DNA from: Sediminibacterium goheungense
Lineage (GTDB): Bacteria > Bacteroidota > Bacteroidia > Chitinophagales > Chitinophagaceae
Assembly (NCBI RefSeq): GCF_004361915.1
Contig: NZ_SNWP01000010.1
Coordinates: 186,001 to 250,000 of the forward strand
DNA length: 64,000 nucleotides
Direction of reading: 5' to 3'
Shown here: positions 52,438-60,836 of the stretch, piece after piece
Position numbering within the stretch: the stretch's first letter is position 1
How the letters are laid out: every line of letters starts with the position of its first letter
Position numbers and translations under genes: made by a program
Notes under the pieces: model-generated
Told to the model about the DNA's origin: nothing
Database searches by the model: none
What the model saw: the letters and a program-made list of their open reading frames with translations, nothing else

Positions 52438-53545
52438 ATTTCTTATTATAGGCGATTAACCAACCAATGACTTCGTCATAACTTTTCAATCCGGCTTCCT
52501 GATTATTGATGCGCAGGTACTGATCGTAAAGATTATTCAGTGTTGCAGAACTTTTATGCTGTCTTTGCTGAAAAAATTCACGCACTTCTTTCCTGTCTTT
52601 TCTTACCAGTGTATCCAATCTTTCCCGATTCAGTTGTATCACCTGCTGAAACCGGGTTGAATCTTTATCCATAGCCAATAGAAACAATTCCTCTCGTTGT
52701 GCATAACTGAACAGATCATTATAAGCCGAGTACCTGAAAAAAGGATCATCTGTTGCCAGCGATGCTATAAAGCCTACCATATTAGCTTCGCTTTCACTCG
52801 CATAACCCAGTTGATGCGCTATTTCGTGCGTTGCTACAAAAGGTAACACTAATCTGGGAACATCTGTTCGAACCTGCGCTTCTCCCGTAAATGGATTATA
52901 GTATCCGGTAAAACCCATCCAGTCGGCCAGGCCATTAAACAAACTGGGTTTAATGGATCGATGGGAATAATGCAGAAAGCTATACGTATCCCATGCACGG
53001 GCATAACCAATACCTGCCATCCTGAAAATACTGTCTACAGAAGGCTCTGGCAGCAGGGTATCTTTCAAACGTGCCCGGCAGGCATTCAGGCTGTCTATTA
53101 AACGATTGGTTAATTGTATCACTTCCTCGGTCTGGTAGCCTTTCTTCGAAAGCTTTAACTGATAGGCAATACCCAGCCGGTCGTAATTCAGTCCCCATAA
53201 AAGCCTGAATACAATGTAAATCCAAAGTATTTTACTAAAGAGATTCAGCAAGATCTGAACCAGTACAGCCCTGTTCCAGCCCGATTTGCGAAGTTGGATC
53301 AGGGATCTTACAAATGCAGCTATTAAACTGATAATGAACAAGATATACAAACAGTCTCCAATACTGAAAGGTGCCCATCTGGTTAATACCCTGAGCGTTG
53401 ATGAAATGCCTTTATAGATACCGGTACTATACCAGTTTTCAATGATTTTCGGGAAATAACCCAACACATGCAGCACCAACGCCAGCAAAAGCAAAAAAGC
53501 GGGTCTGATAAACAAGAGAGGTGATAATTTCGTCACTGGTTTCAT
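52424..53545 (-). CDS. DUF3810 family membrane protein with HExxH
   Basis: 373 residues. Three membrane segments occupy the first 130 residues (FLLLLALVLHVLGYFP, ILFIISLIAAFVRSL, ILWIYIVFRLLWGL). THEIAHQLGYASESEAN contains an HEIAH zinc-protease motif with a downstream Glu, the DUF3810 hallmark. Metalloprotease activity is inferred from the motif. It is the first gene of a two-gene operon with the TspO gene. Confidence 0.85.
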   Translation of the reverse strand: MKPVTKLSPLLFIRPAFLLLLALVLHVLGYFPKIIENWYSTGIYKGISSTLRVLTRWAPFSIGDCLYILFIISLIAAFVRSLIQLRKSGWNRAVLVQILLNLFSKILWIYIVFRLLWGLNYDRLGIAYQLKLSKKGYQTEEVIQLTNRLIDSLNACRARLKDTLLPEPSVDSIFRMAGIGYARAWDTYSFLHYSHRSIKPSLFNGLADWMGFTGYYNPFTGEAQVRTDVPRLVLPFVATHEIAHQLGYASESEANMVGFIASLATDDPFFRYSAYNDLFSYAQREELFLLAMDKDSTRFQQVIQLNRERLDTLVRKDRKEVREFFQQRQHKSSATLNNLYDQYLRINNQEAGLKSYDEVIGWLIAYNKKYEKK

Positions 53546-53641
53546 GGATACAAATATGCTAAATCCCCTTGATTCAGGTCTGTTGATAAGTTCAAAGGCC
53601 TAAAAACACAAGTTTCTCTTGGCATTTACGCCATTTTGGTC

Positions 53642-53649
53642 TACCTTTG
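53642..53649 (+). promoter_or_regulatory. -7 element of the yceD-rpmF-plsX operon
   Basis: TACCTTTG, 20 bp before the ATG at 53670. Confidence 0.7.
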
Positions 53650-53669
53650 CAAGCCCTTAAAAATCGGTT

Positions 53670-54215
53670 ATGAGTCATCGGCGGGAATTTGAGATAGCTT
53701 TTGTGGGTTTGAAACCGGGGACTCATGTATATGAATACCGTATTGAGGATAAGTTCTTTGGTGGTTACGGAGAGCAGGATTTTAAAAACTGTAATGCCAA
53801 TATAAAACTGAGTCTGGAGAAGAATAACAACTTCATGCAACTCAGGTTTGATATTGACGGATCAGTGGAAAGTACCTGCGACAGATGCGGAAACCAACTA
53901 CCCATGCAGCTTTGGGATGAATTCAACATCATTGTTAAAATGGTGGATGACCCCGAAGTAATGAATGAGCAGGAAGAAGACCCGGATGTATATTATATAA
54001 GCCGTGGAGAGAGCCATCTGTACCTGAGTGACTGGATTTATGAATTCATAAACCTCAGTATACCATTACAGAAAATGTGTAAAGAAAGTGAGATGGGTGG
54101 CCCCCAGTGCAATAAAGAAGTACTGGAGAAGCTGAGGAAAATGGAAGAAGAAGCACAGAAAGACAACCATACCACTGTATGGAAGGGGTTGGAAAAATTT
54201 AAGGACCTGGAATAA
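53670..54215 (+). CDS. yceD: YceD family (DUF177) protein
   Basis: 181 residues. The first part is beta-rich (REFEIAFVGLKPGTHVYEY), with a CDRCGNQL cysteine pair in the middle and an acidic, helical C-terminus (MCKESEMGGPQCNKEVLEKL). DUF177 proteins lie next to rpmF in most bacteria and are linked to 23S rRNA and L32 assembly. Here rpmF follows after 28 bp, then plsX, the canonical order. Confidence 0.92.
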   Translation: MSHRREFEIAFVGLKPGTHVYEYRIEDKFFGGYGEQDFKNCNANIKLSLEKNNNFMQLRFDIDGSVESTCDRCGNQLPMQLWDEFNIIVKMVDDPEVMNEQEEDPDVYYISRGESHLYLSDWIYEFINLSIPLQKMCKESEMGGPQCNKEVLEKLRKMEEEAQKDNHTTVWKGLEKFKDLE

Positions 54216-54243
54216 ACATTATTGATACTCTAAAATTCGAGAT

Positions 54244-54438
54244 ATGCCGAATCCTAAACGCAGACATTCACAGCAGCGCAGTGCTAAAAGAAGAACGCAC
54301 TATGTGGCACAGGAAGTTACATTGAGCAAAGACAGCACAACAGGTGAAACCCACGTACGCCATCGTGCACACGTGAGCGAAGGTAAATTGTTCTATAAAG
54401 GTAAACTGGTAGCTGAAAAAGCACCTCTGAAAGCTTAA
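54244..54438 (+). CDS. rpmF: 50S ribosomal protein L32
   Basis: 64 residues; MPNPKRRHSQQRSAKRRTHY is the L32 N-terminus, and a basic tail follows. It lacks the zinc-binding cysteines of the C+ form, so it is a C- paralogue type. It lies in the operon between yceD and plsX. Confidence 0.97.
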   Translation: MPNPKRRHSQQRSAKRRTHYVAQEVTLSKDSTTGETHVRHRAHVSEGKLFYKGKLVAEKAPLKA

Positions 54439-54472
54439 TCCTTTTAGTTCAATTTAACGAAGCTTACGACGC

Positions 54473-55417
54473 ATGAATATTGGCATAGACATGATGGGTG
54501 GAGATTTTGCACCGTTAGAAGCGGTGAAAGGACTGAAACTTTATCTGTCTGCCGGTACACCTGCTGCTTCACTATATTTAATAGGTGATGAAACCCTGGT
54601 GAATCCTTTACTGGAAGAGCATCAGGTTTCATCACCTAATTTGCATTTAATACATGCTCCCGAAGTCATCGGATACCACGAGCATCCTACCAAAGCATTA
54701 AAAGAAAAGCAACGCTCTTCCATTGCCATCGGATTTCACCTGCTGGCAACGGGAAAAATTGATGCTTTTATCAGTGCCGGTAATACAGGCGCTATGCTGG
54801 TGGGTGCCATGTATAGTATTAAACCCATTCCGGGTGTGGCCAGACCAACCATTGCCACGATCATTCCCAAACTCAATGGTGGAACGGGATTATTGGCAGA
54901 CGTTGGACTCAATGCCGATTGCAAACCTGAACAACTGAATCAGTTTGCCTTATTGGGTAGCCTCTATGCCCAGCATATCCTCAATATTCAGCAACCCAGT
55001 GTTGGACTGATGAATGTGGGAGAAGAGGAAGGCAAAGGCAATATTCTGGCACAGGCCACTTATCCCCTGCTCAAAGAAAATTCACAAATACAATTTATCG
55101 GAAACATTGAGGGCCGCGACATTTTTGGCGACAAAGCCGATGTGATGGTCTGCGATGGTTTTACCGGTAATATTATCCTCAAAATGGCGGAATCTATCTA
55201 TGATATCGCCCGCCAGCGCAACCTGGCTTCCGACAGTTATTTCAGCCGTTTCCATTACGAAAACTATGGTGGTACACCGGTGTTGGGTGTAGCCAAACCT
55301 GTTATTATTGGTCATGGCATCAGTAACGACAAAGCCTTCATGAACATGATTGGCCTGGCTGCAAAAATGATCGAAACCGATCTTTGCGGTAAGATGGCAG
55401 CTAGTTTCAGCGCATAA
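54473..55417 (+). CDS. plsX: Phosphate acyltransferase PlsX
   Basis: 314 residues. MNIGIDMMGGDFAPLEAVKG opens the family; SAGNTGAMLVGAMY and VGEEEGKGN and CDGFTGNIILKMAES follow in order. It converts acyl-ACP to acyl-phosphate for phospholipid synthesis. It is the third gene of the yceD-rpmF-plsX operon; fabH, often next, is absent here. Confidence 0.97.
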   Translation: MNIGIDMMGGDFAPLEAVKGLKLYLSAGTPAASLYLIGDETLVNPLLEEHQVSSPNLHLIHAPEVIGYHEHPTKALKEKQRSSIAIGFHLLATGKIDAFISAGNTGAMLVGAMYSIKPIPGVARPTIATIIPKLNGGTGLLADVGLNADCKPEQLNQFALLGSLYAQHILNIQQPSVGLMNVGEEEGKGNILAQATYPLLKENSQIQFIGNIEGRDIFGDKADVMVCDGFTGNIILKMAESIYDIARQRNLASDSYFSRFHYENYGGTPVLGVAKPVIIGHGISNDKAFMNMIGLAAKMIETDLCGKMAASFSA

Positions 55418-55638
55418 TCAGCAACTATTTATTGCCACTAAATCACTGAATTACTCAGAAATACCCCCATGTTTCCCTTAGTGTAGGCTGTTTCAACCTC
55501 TTTTTCATCCCGTATTATTACCACTCATCACAAAGTGTAAAAATCCGCAATCGGCTGAAACTAAGTCTAACATTTTGATAATCAACAGCTAATAAGTTAA
55601 ATAAGCTATTTTGCAACAGATATTACTATCTTAAAGAT

Positions 55639-55661
55639 GGTACTATATATTGCATAGTACC
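55639..55661. promoter_or_regulatory. Palindrome over the -33 region of the small gene at 55717
   Basis: GGTACTAT-ATATTGC-ATAGTACC, 12 bp upstream of the -7 element, a possible operator. The rest of the 55418-55716 gap holds nothing recognisable. Confidence 0.45.
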
Positions 55662-55672
55662 AAAAGTTGACT

Positions 55673-55680
55673 TATCTTTG
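55673..55680 (+). promoter_or_regulatory. -7 element of the small gene at 55717
   Basis: TATCTTTG fits TAnnTTTG, 36 bp before the ATG. Confidence 0.6.
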
Positions 55681-55716
55681 ATTTATCAAATTAAAAAACA
55701 ACAAAAAATAACTCAC

Positions 55717-55899
55717 ATGAAAAAGTTCATCAACAACCTCCAGATTCTCGCTATGATTGCCCTTGTTCCTGCTATGGTAATTGCCTACCTCGGTTCAGAC
55801 AATGCCACTGCAGAAGAAAAAGAAAAAACGGAAGTAGTACGGAAATCCAGCAATATCATTGAAGTAGGTAATATGATTCAATTGGTAAAAAGTTTCTAA
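55717..55899 (+). CDS. Small membrane-associated protein (60 aa)
   Basis: The ATG at 55717 gives MKKFINNLQILAMIALVPAM and one hydrophobic segment (about residues 9-25), then AYLGSDNATAEEKEKTEVVR, a charged stretch outside the membrane. It could be a single-span membrane protein or a weak secretion signal. The family is unknown. Its own promoter and a palindrome upstream support expression. Confidence 0.55.
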   Translation: MKKFINNLQILAMIALVPAMVIAYLGSDNATAEEKEKTEVVRKSSNIIEVGNMIQLVKSF

Positions 55900-56034
55900 T
55901 ACCTCATTATGATTGATACCGTACATCGCTGCATATCAAGAGGCAGTGCTGTTCGAAAAGCGCAACACGCCTCTTTTCTCCATCGTTTTAAATAAGCGTA
56001 TGTAAATCGCTGAAGCTGTTCAAGCGCAAAACTT

Positions 56035-56042
56035 TACCTTTG
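56035..56042 (+). promoter_or_regulatory. -7 element of the cystathionine beta-synthase gene
   Basis: TACCTTTG, 24 bp before the ATG at 56067. It also rules out the upstream in-frame start at 56040, which lies within the element. Confidence 0.7.
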
Positions 56043-56066
56043 CTGCAAACAAACGTTAGTTTTAGC

Positions 56067-57422
56067 ATGTGGCTGAATAATATCCTCGAAACGATCGGAA
56101 ACACCCCCCTGATTAAGCTGAATAAAGTAGCAAAAGACATTCCTGCCACGGTGCTGGCAAAGGTTGATTATTTCAATCCCGGCAACTCCATCAAGGACCG
56201 TATGGCCCTGAAGATGGTGGAAGTAGCCGAAAAAGAAGGCAAACTCAAACCTGGTGGTACCATTATCGAAGGTACCAGTGGTAATACAGGTATGGGGCTG
56301 GCATTGGCTGCCTGTGTAAAAGGTTACAAATGTATTTTCGTAACCACCGATAAACAATCCAAAGAAAAAGTAGACATCCTCAAAGCAGTAGGTGCAGAAG
56401 TCATTGTTTGTCCTACCAACGTAATGCCCGAAGATCCCCGCAGTTATTATAGTGTAGCCAAAAGACTGGGTCAGGAGATTCCCAACTCCATGTACATGAA
56501 CCAGTACGATAACCTGGCGAACCGCCAGGCGCATTATGAAACCACCGGACCTGAAATCTGGGAACAGACAGAAGGCAAGATTACGCATTTTGTATGTACG
56601 GCCGGAACCGGTGGCACCATCACGGGTACTGCTATGTACCTGAAAGAAAAAAATCCGAATATAAAAGTCTGGGCCGTTGACGTGTATGGTTCATTACTTA
56701 CCAAATACTTTAAGACCGGTGAAATTGATATGAATGAAGTACACCCTTATATCTCAGAAGGCTTCGGGGAAGATTTTGTGCCGCAGAACTATGATATGAG
56801 CGTGATTGATGAGTTTGTACAGGTTACAGATAAAGATGGTGCCGTAATGGCGCGCCGCATTGCAAAAGAAGAAGGTCTCTTCTGCGGATATAGCGCAGGC
56901 AGCTGTTTACAGGGGCTTATGCAACTAAAAGCTACCTTAACAAAAGATGATGTAGTGGTTTGCGTTTTCCATGACCATGGCAGCCGTTATGTAGGTAAGG
57001 TCTACAACGACCAATGGATGATGGAACGAGGTTTCCTCGATGTGAAAACCTTTAAAGACATAGTAAATGGTCGTGGCGGACAAAAACTTATCACCGTGGC
57101 ACCCGATCATACAGTAGCTGCTGCGGTAGAACTGATGAAGAAATACGATATCGAACAGATACCTGTATTAAAAGATGGTGAGCTGATTGGCTCATTGAGC
57201 GAAGGTGGCTTGTTCCAGAAAATATTCAGTAACCCTGAATTGAAAGACGCTTCTGTATCGAGTGTTCTCGAACATGCATATCCGGTGGTTGATTTCCTCA
57301 CCCCTGTTGAAAAAATCGGGACACTGATTAATAAAGAAAATGGTGCCGTACTCGCCAAAGACGAAAAAGGCGATTACCATATCATCACCAAATATGATGT
57401 AATCCAGAGTCTCACTAAATAA
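56067..57422 (+). CDS. Cystathionine beta-synthase-type PLP enzyme with CBS domains
   Basis: 451 residues from MWLNNILETIGNTPL. NPGNSIKDRMALKM carries the PLP lysine, GTSGNTGMGLALAA the phosphate loop, and VCTAGTGGTITG the second glycine loop. After about residue 330 a CBS-domain pair follows (AVELMKKYDIEQIPVLKDG, then VLEHAYPVVDFLTPVEKI). The enzyme joins serine and homocysteine or makes cysteine; the CBS pair suggests the cystathionine synthase type. A LysR regulator lies downstream. Confidence 0.9.
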   Translation: MWLNNILETIGNTPLIKLNKVAKDIPATVLAKVDYFNPGNSIKDRMALKMVEVAEKEGKLKPGGTIIEGTSGNTGMGLALAACVKGYKCIFVTTDKQSKEKVDILKAVGAEVIVCPTNVMPEDPRSYYSVAKRLGQEIPNSMYMNQYDNLANRQAHYETTGPEIWEQTEGKITHFVCTAGTGGTITGTAMYLKEKNPNIKVWAVDVYGSLLTKYFKTGEIDMNEVHPYISEGFGEDFVPQNYDMSVIDEFVQVTDKDGAVMARRIAKEEGLFCGYSAGSCLQGLMQLKATLTKDDVVVCVFHDHGSRYVGKVYNDQWMMERGFLDVKTFKDIVNGRGGQKLITVAPDHTVAAAVELMKKYDIEQIPVLKDGELIGSLSEGGLFQKIFSNPELKDASVSSVLEHAYPVVDFLTPVEKIGTLINKENGAVLAKDEKGDYHIITKYDVIQSLTK

Positions 57423-57437
57423 AAATATATACGAAAG

Positions 57438-57472
57438 AAGCCCCGGCTGTTAAATAGCCGGGGCTTTTTCTT
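57438..57472 (+). terminator. Rho-independent terminator after the CBS gene
   Basis: AAGCCCCGGCT-GTTAAAT-AGCCGGGGCTT followed by T residues. Confidence 0.9.
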
Positions 57473-57519
57473 GCAGGAGTCATTTAAAGAATACCTTTAT
57501 GCTACTTTAAATTGATCCG

Positions 57520-58419
57520 ATGCTCTCCGTAAAGCATGAAGTTTTCCTGGAAGTTGCCAGACACAAAAGTTTTTCGAAAGCCAGTCAGTCATTGTTTATT
57601 ACACAACCTGCCATCAGTAAGCATATCCGCAATCTTGAAGAGCAATATGCTACACAATTGTTTGAAAGAAAAGGTAGCGGTATCGAATTAACAGAAGCAG
57701 GTAAAATGCTGTATGAAAAATTAGCGGAAGTAAAAATGATTCAGGAACAGACAGCATTTGAAATATCAGCCATCAAAGATTTATTGCAGGTAAAGGGCAC
57801 ATTGCAATTAGGCGCGAGTACTACAGTGGCCTTGTATATTCTACCAAAAATATTATCTGCTTTTCAGGCCAGATATCCGCAGATCGTGATTTCATTACTC
57901 AACCGTAATACCGAAATTGTATTACAGGCTTTATTAAAGGGAGATATTAACCTTGGTATTGTAGAAGGACGTTCCAAACTTACACAGGTAAGTCACAGAC
58001 CATTTATCACAGATAAGGTTATAGCTGTGTGCAGCAGAAAAAGTGCCATCACTAAAAAGAAACTGTATGATCTGGAAGAATTGAAACAGTTACCACTGGC
58101 CCTTCGTGAAATGGGTAGCGGCACTTTGGCTGCGCTGCGCACAGCACTTGAAAAGAAAAAAATAAAAATGAGCTCACTGCAGGTAAAAGCACGTTTAGGA
58201 GGAACGGAAGCACTAAAAAATTTTCTCGTAGAATCAGACCTCCTCGGTTTTCTTCCACAGCGTGCTATTATTAAAGAACTGGAACAGGGCGATCTCATTG
58301 AAATTCATTTCAATGGTCTGCACATCGAAAGAAACTTTTATTTTATTGAAAGAAAAGGTGAAAACAGTGAACTCAACCGTACACTGATCAGAATAGCCGA
58401 AAAGATGCATAACTTATAG
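57520..58419 (+). CDS. LysR-family transcriptional regulator
   Basis: 299 residues. The N-terminal winged HTH is KSFSKASQSLFITQPAISKH, followed by LEEQYATQLFERKGSGIELT. The effector domain begins near residue 90 (GTLQLGASTTVALYILPKIL). Position next to a cystathionine beta-synthase gene suggests control of sulfur amino acid metabolism (CysL/CbbR-like branch), but the effector is unknown. A perfect palindrome overlaps its stop codon at 58415. Confidence 0.9.
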   Translation: MLSVKHEVFLEVARHKSFSKASQSLFITQPAISKHIRNLEEQYATQLFERKGSGIELTEAGKMLYEKLAEVKMIQEQTAFEISAIKDLLQVKGTLQLGASTTVALYILPKILSAFQARYPQIVISLLNRNTEIVLQALLKGDINLGIVEGRSKLTQVSHRPFITDKVIAVCSRKSAITKKKLYDLEELKQLPLALREMGSGTLAALRTALEKKKIKMSSLQVKARLGGTEALKNFLVESDLLGFLPQRAIIKELEQGDLIEIHFNGLHIERNFYFIERKGENSELNRTLIRIAEKMHNL

Positions 58420-58437
58420 TTATAGCCAATAACTATA
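58415..58437. promoter_or_regulatory. LysR-type palindrome TATAGTTAT-n5-ATAACTATA
   Basis: Perfect 9-bp arms around AGCCA at the end of the LysR gene and upstream of the next two genes. The AT-rich, interrupted dyad with ATAG...CTAT ends is the kind bound by LysR regulators. Confidence 0.45.
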
Positions 58438-58478
58438 TCTGATAGATCAGGTTATATAGACATACGTAAGTTTGCGGT

Positions 58479-58670
58479 ATGAAAAACATTGCAGATATCT
58501 CCGTTCCTGTTAGTACACAAACACTCGTAAAACTGGCAGAAACCCTTTCCGGTTATCTGGCTCCTGAGTGTTATGCACTTTTTGCAGGATGGAAAAAACT
58601 GACTGAAAAAGCCTATAGCTATTCAGACAGCAGCATTCCTTTTATGGTTCCTGACATAGCTGGCCGTTAA
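58479..58670 (+). CDS. Small hypothetical protein (63 aa)
   Basis: MKNIADISVPVSTQTLVKLA, then ETLSGYLAPECYALFAGWKK: probably helical and soluble, with no known motif. A TAAGTTTG element at 58467-58474 lies only 4 bp before the ATG, so the true start or promoter is uncertain. It precedes the metal-receptor gene by 32 bp and may share its transcript. Confidence 0.4.
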   Translation: MKNIADISVPVSTQTLVKLAETLSGYLAPECYALFAGWKKLTEKAYSYSDSSIPFMVPDIAGR

Positions 58671-58702
58671 TCTGTTTGTACAGAAGTTCTGTAATTTGCA
58701 GC

Positions 58703-59521
58703 ATGGCATTGTTTACCGACCAGACTGGCTATACCATTTCACTCGACTATTTACCCAAACGAATTATTTCGCTGGTACCTTCGCAAACGGAATTATTATT
58801 TGATCTGGGGTTAGGGGAAGAAGTAGCAGGTATTACTAAGTTTTGTATTCATCCTGAAAAATGGTTCCGTACCAAAGCGCGTATCGGGGGCACGAAAGAT
58901 GTAAAAACTGAACGTATTGCTGCCCTGCAACCTGATCTGATTATTGCCAACAAAGAAGAAAATGTAAAAGAACAGGTAGAAGCTTTGCGTGAAATAGCCC
59001 CTGTATGGACGAGTGATATAAACACACTGGAAGATGCTTATGTAATGATCGAACAGATAGGCATCCTTACACAAAAAGAAGCAAGCGCCAATCGTATTGT
59101 TCAAAATATAAAAGAGGGATTTGCTTTATTAACTACCCAGCTCAGCAATACAAAGCAAAAAACCTGTGTGTACCTGATCTGGAAAGATCCATATATGACC
59201 ATCGGATCAGATACATTTATTCATGAGATGCTTGGCTATGGCAAGTTCACCAATCTCTTTGCTGCGGCCACAAGGTATCCGGAAACATCGATAACGCAAT
59301 TACAGGAACTGGCACCTGAAATGCTACTGCTCTCATCTGAACCCTACCCTTTTGCAGAGAAACATATACAGGCATTACAGCAAAGTTTACCTGATACCCG
59401 TATAGAACTTGTAGACGGTGAAATGTTCAGCTGGTATGGCAGCCGTTTAATGCAGGCTCCTGCCTATTTCTGCGGTTTATCAGAAAGAATCAACAGTTCT
59501 TCCACAGCAGTAAAAAGCTAA
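58703..59521 (+). CDS. Helical-backbone metal receptor / cobalamin-binding protein
   Basis: From ATG 58703 (MALFTDQTGYTISLDYLPKR) 272 residues; an upstream ATG at 58676 gives a longer, poorer start. RIISLVPSQTELLFDLGLGE and GGTKDVKTERIAALQPDLII are the BtuF/FhuD-type periplasmic-binding pattern; LVDGEMFSWYGSR closes it. No signal peptide is present, so it may act in the cytoplasm or be exported unusually. No ABC transporter genes are adjacent. Vitamin B12 or an iron chelate are the likely ligands. Confidence 0.75.
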   Translation: MALFTDQTGYTISLDYLPKRIISLVPSQTELLFDLGLGEEVAGITKFCIHPEKWFRTKARIGGTKDVKTERIAALQPDLIIANKEENVKEQVEALREIAPVWTSDINTLEDAYVMIEQIGILTQKEASANRIVQNIKEGFALLTTQLSNTKQKTCVYLIWKDPYMTIGSDTFIHEMLGYGKFTNLFAAATRYPETSITQLQELAPEMLLLSSEPYPFAEKHIQALQQSLPDTRIELVDGEMFSWYGSRLMQAPAYFCGLSERINSSSTAVKS

Positions 59522-59573
59522 CACACGTTTGCAGCAAGTGAAGTATCTTGCCGCCGGACATTTGATGTCTGAT

Positions 59574-59653
59574 GTGAATGGTGAATGGTGAATGGTGAAA
59601 TTCATTTTACTCACTACTCACTACTCACTATTGACAATTCACAATTCACAACA
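59574..59653. repeat. GTGAATGGTGAATGG / CACTATTGACAATTCAC repeat
   Basis: GAATGGTGAATGGTGAATGG followed by CTCACTACTCACTACTCAC and GACAATTCACAATTCAC. Same word families as inside argS and at 51894. Confidence 0.7.
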
Positions 59654-59667
59654 AAACAAGAACAACT

Positions 59668-60735
59668 ATGAAAAAGTACAGGGCCGGCGTTTTATTCGGT
59701 GAAGAACTGGAAGCATTGTATAATGATGCAAAAGATAATCAGTTTGCATTACCTGCGGTAAATACCATTGGTACCAACACCATAAATGCCACACTGGAAA
59801 CAGCTGCCAAAGTAAATTCGCCTGTCATCATTCAATTTTCAAATGGTGGTGCACAATTTATAGCCGGTAAAGGAATGCCGAACGATAACCTGCAGGGTAA
59901 TATTGCAGGTGGTATTTCAGGTGCTTTGCATATTCATAATGTAGCCAAATATTATGGCGTTCCTGTTGTATTACATACAGACCATGCTGCTAAAAAATGG
60001 CTGCCATGGGTAAGTGGGTTAATCGATGCCGGTGAACAATTCTATAAAGAAAAAGGTCAGCCACTGTTTAGTTCACATATGCTCGATTTGTCGGAAGAAC
60101 CTATCGAAGAAAACATTCATACTTCTGTTGAATTCTACAAACGCATGGCTCCATTGGGCATGAGTATTGAAATTGAACTGGGTGTAACCGGTGGCGAAGA
60201 AGATGGTGTTGACAACAGTGGTATTGAAAATGACAAACTGTATACCCAGCCACAGCACGTAGCCTATGCATATACTGAATTAAGTAAAGTAGGTAAGCTG
60301 TTTACAGTAGCTGCCGCTTTTGGTAATGTTCATGGTGTGTACAGTCCGGGCAATGTGGAACTGCGTCCCGAAATCCTGAACAACAGCCAGTTGTATATTG
60401 AGCAGGAACTGAAAACCGGAAAAAAACCTGTATACTTTGTGTTCCATGGTGGTAGTGGTTCACCACAACACCAGATCAGGGAAGCGATTGGCTATGGTGC
60501 GATCAAAATGAATATCGATACCGACCTTCAGTGGGCTTTCTGGGAAGGTATTAAAGATTTTTATCAAAAGAATGAAGCCTATCTCCAGGGGCAACTGGGT
60601 AACCCTGAAGGTGCCGATAAACCCAATAAAAAATTCTACGATCCCCGTGTCTGGCTGCGTAAAGGCGAAGAAAACTTCGCAAAACGCCTCGAAGTAGCGT
60701 TTGAGGACCTGAATTGTATCAATAGAAACGCCTGA
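59668..60735 (+). CDS. fbaA: Class II fructose-bisphosphate aldolase
   Basis: 355 residues. VVLHTDHAAKKWLPW has the catalytic Asp and a zinc His; EIELGVTGGEEDGVDNS, AAFGNVHGVYSPGNV and VFHGGSGSPQHQI carry further zinc and phosphate-binding residues; KMNIDTDLQWAF ends the core. It splits fructose-1,6-bisphosphate in glycolysis. The length and inserts fit the longer class IIA type of E. coli FbaA. Confidence 0.95.
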   Translation: MKKYRAGVLFGEELEALYNDAKDNQFALPAVNTIGTNTINATLETAAKVNSPVIIQFSNGGAQFIAGKGMPNDNLQGNIAGGISGALHIHNVAKYYGVPVVLHTDHAAKKWLPWVSGLIDAGEQFYKEKGQPLFSSHMLDLSEEPIEENIHTSVEFYKRMAPLGMSIEIELGVTGGEEDGVDNSGIENDKLYTQPQHVAYAYTELSKVGKLFTVAAAFGNVHGVYSPGNVELRPEILNNSQLYIEQELKTGKKPVYFVFHGGSGSPQHQIREAIGYGAIKMNIDTDLQWAFWEGIKDFYQKNEAYLQGQLGNPEGADKPNKKFYDPRVWLRKGEENFAKRLEVAFEDLNCINRNA

Positions 60736-60801
60736 TAGTCAGTAGTAAGTAGTCAGTAGTGAGCAGGATCTTTTACTCACTACTGACTACTCACTACTCA
60801 G
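60735..60801. repeat. GTCAGTAGTAAGTAGTCAG inverted repeat
   Basis: Second copy of the element at 51894. It extends the accD reading frame upstream in a misleading way. Confidence 0.75.
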
Positions 60802-60836
60802 TTTTCCCTATCTTAGCCCCCCAATTATTGCTCGTT

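Noticed and set aside
60759..60836. Upstream extension of accD by 26 residues
   Set aside because: The extension translates the TACTCACTACTGAC repeat. The family start fits the ATG at 60837.
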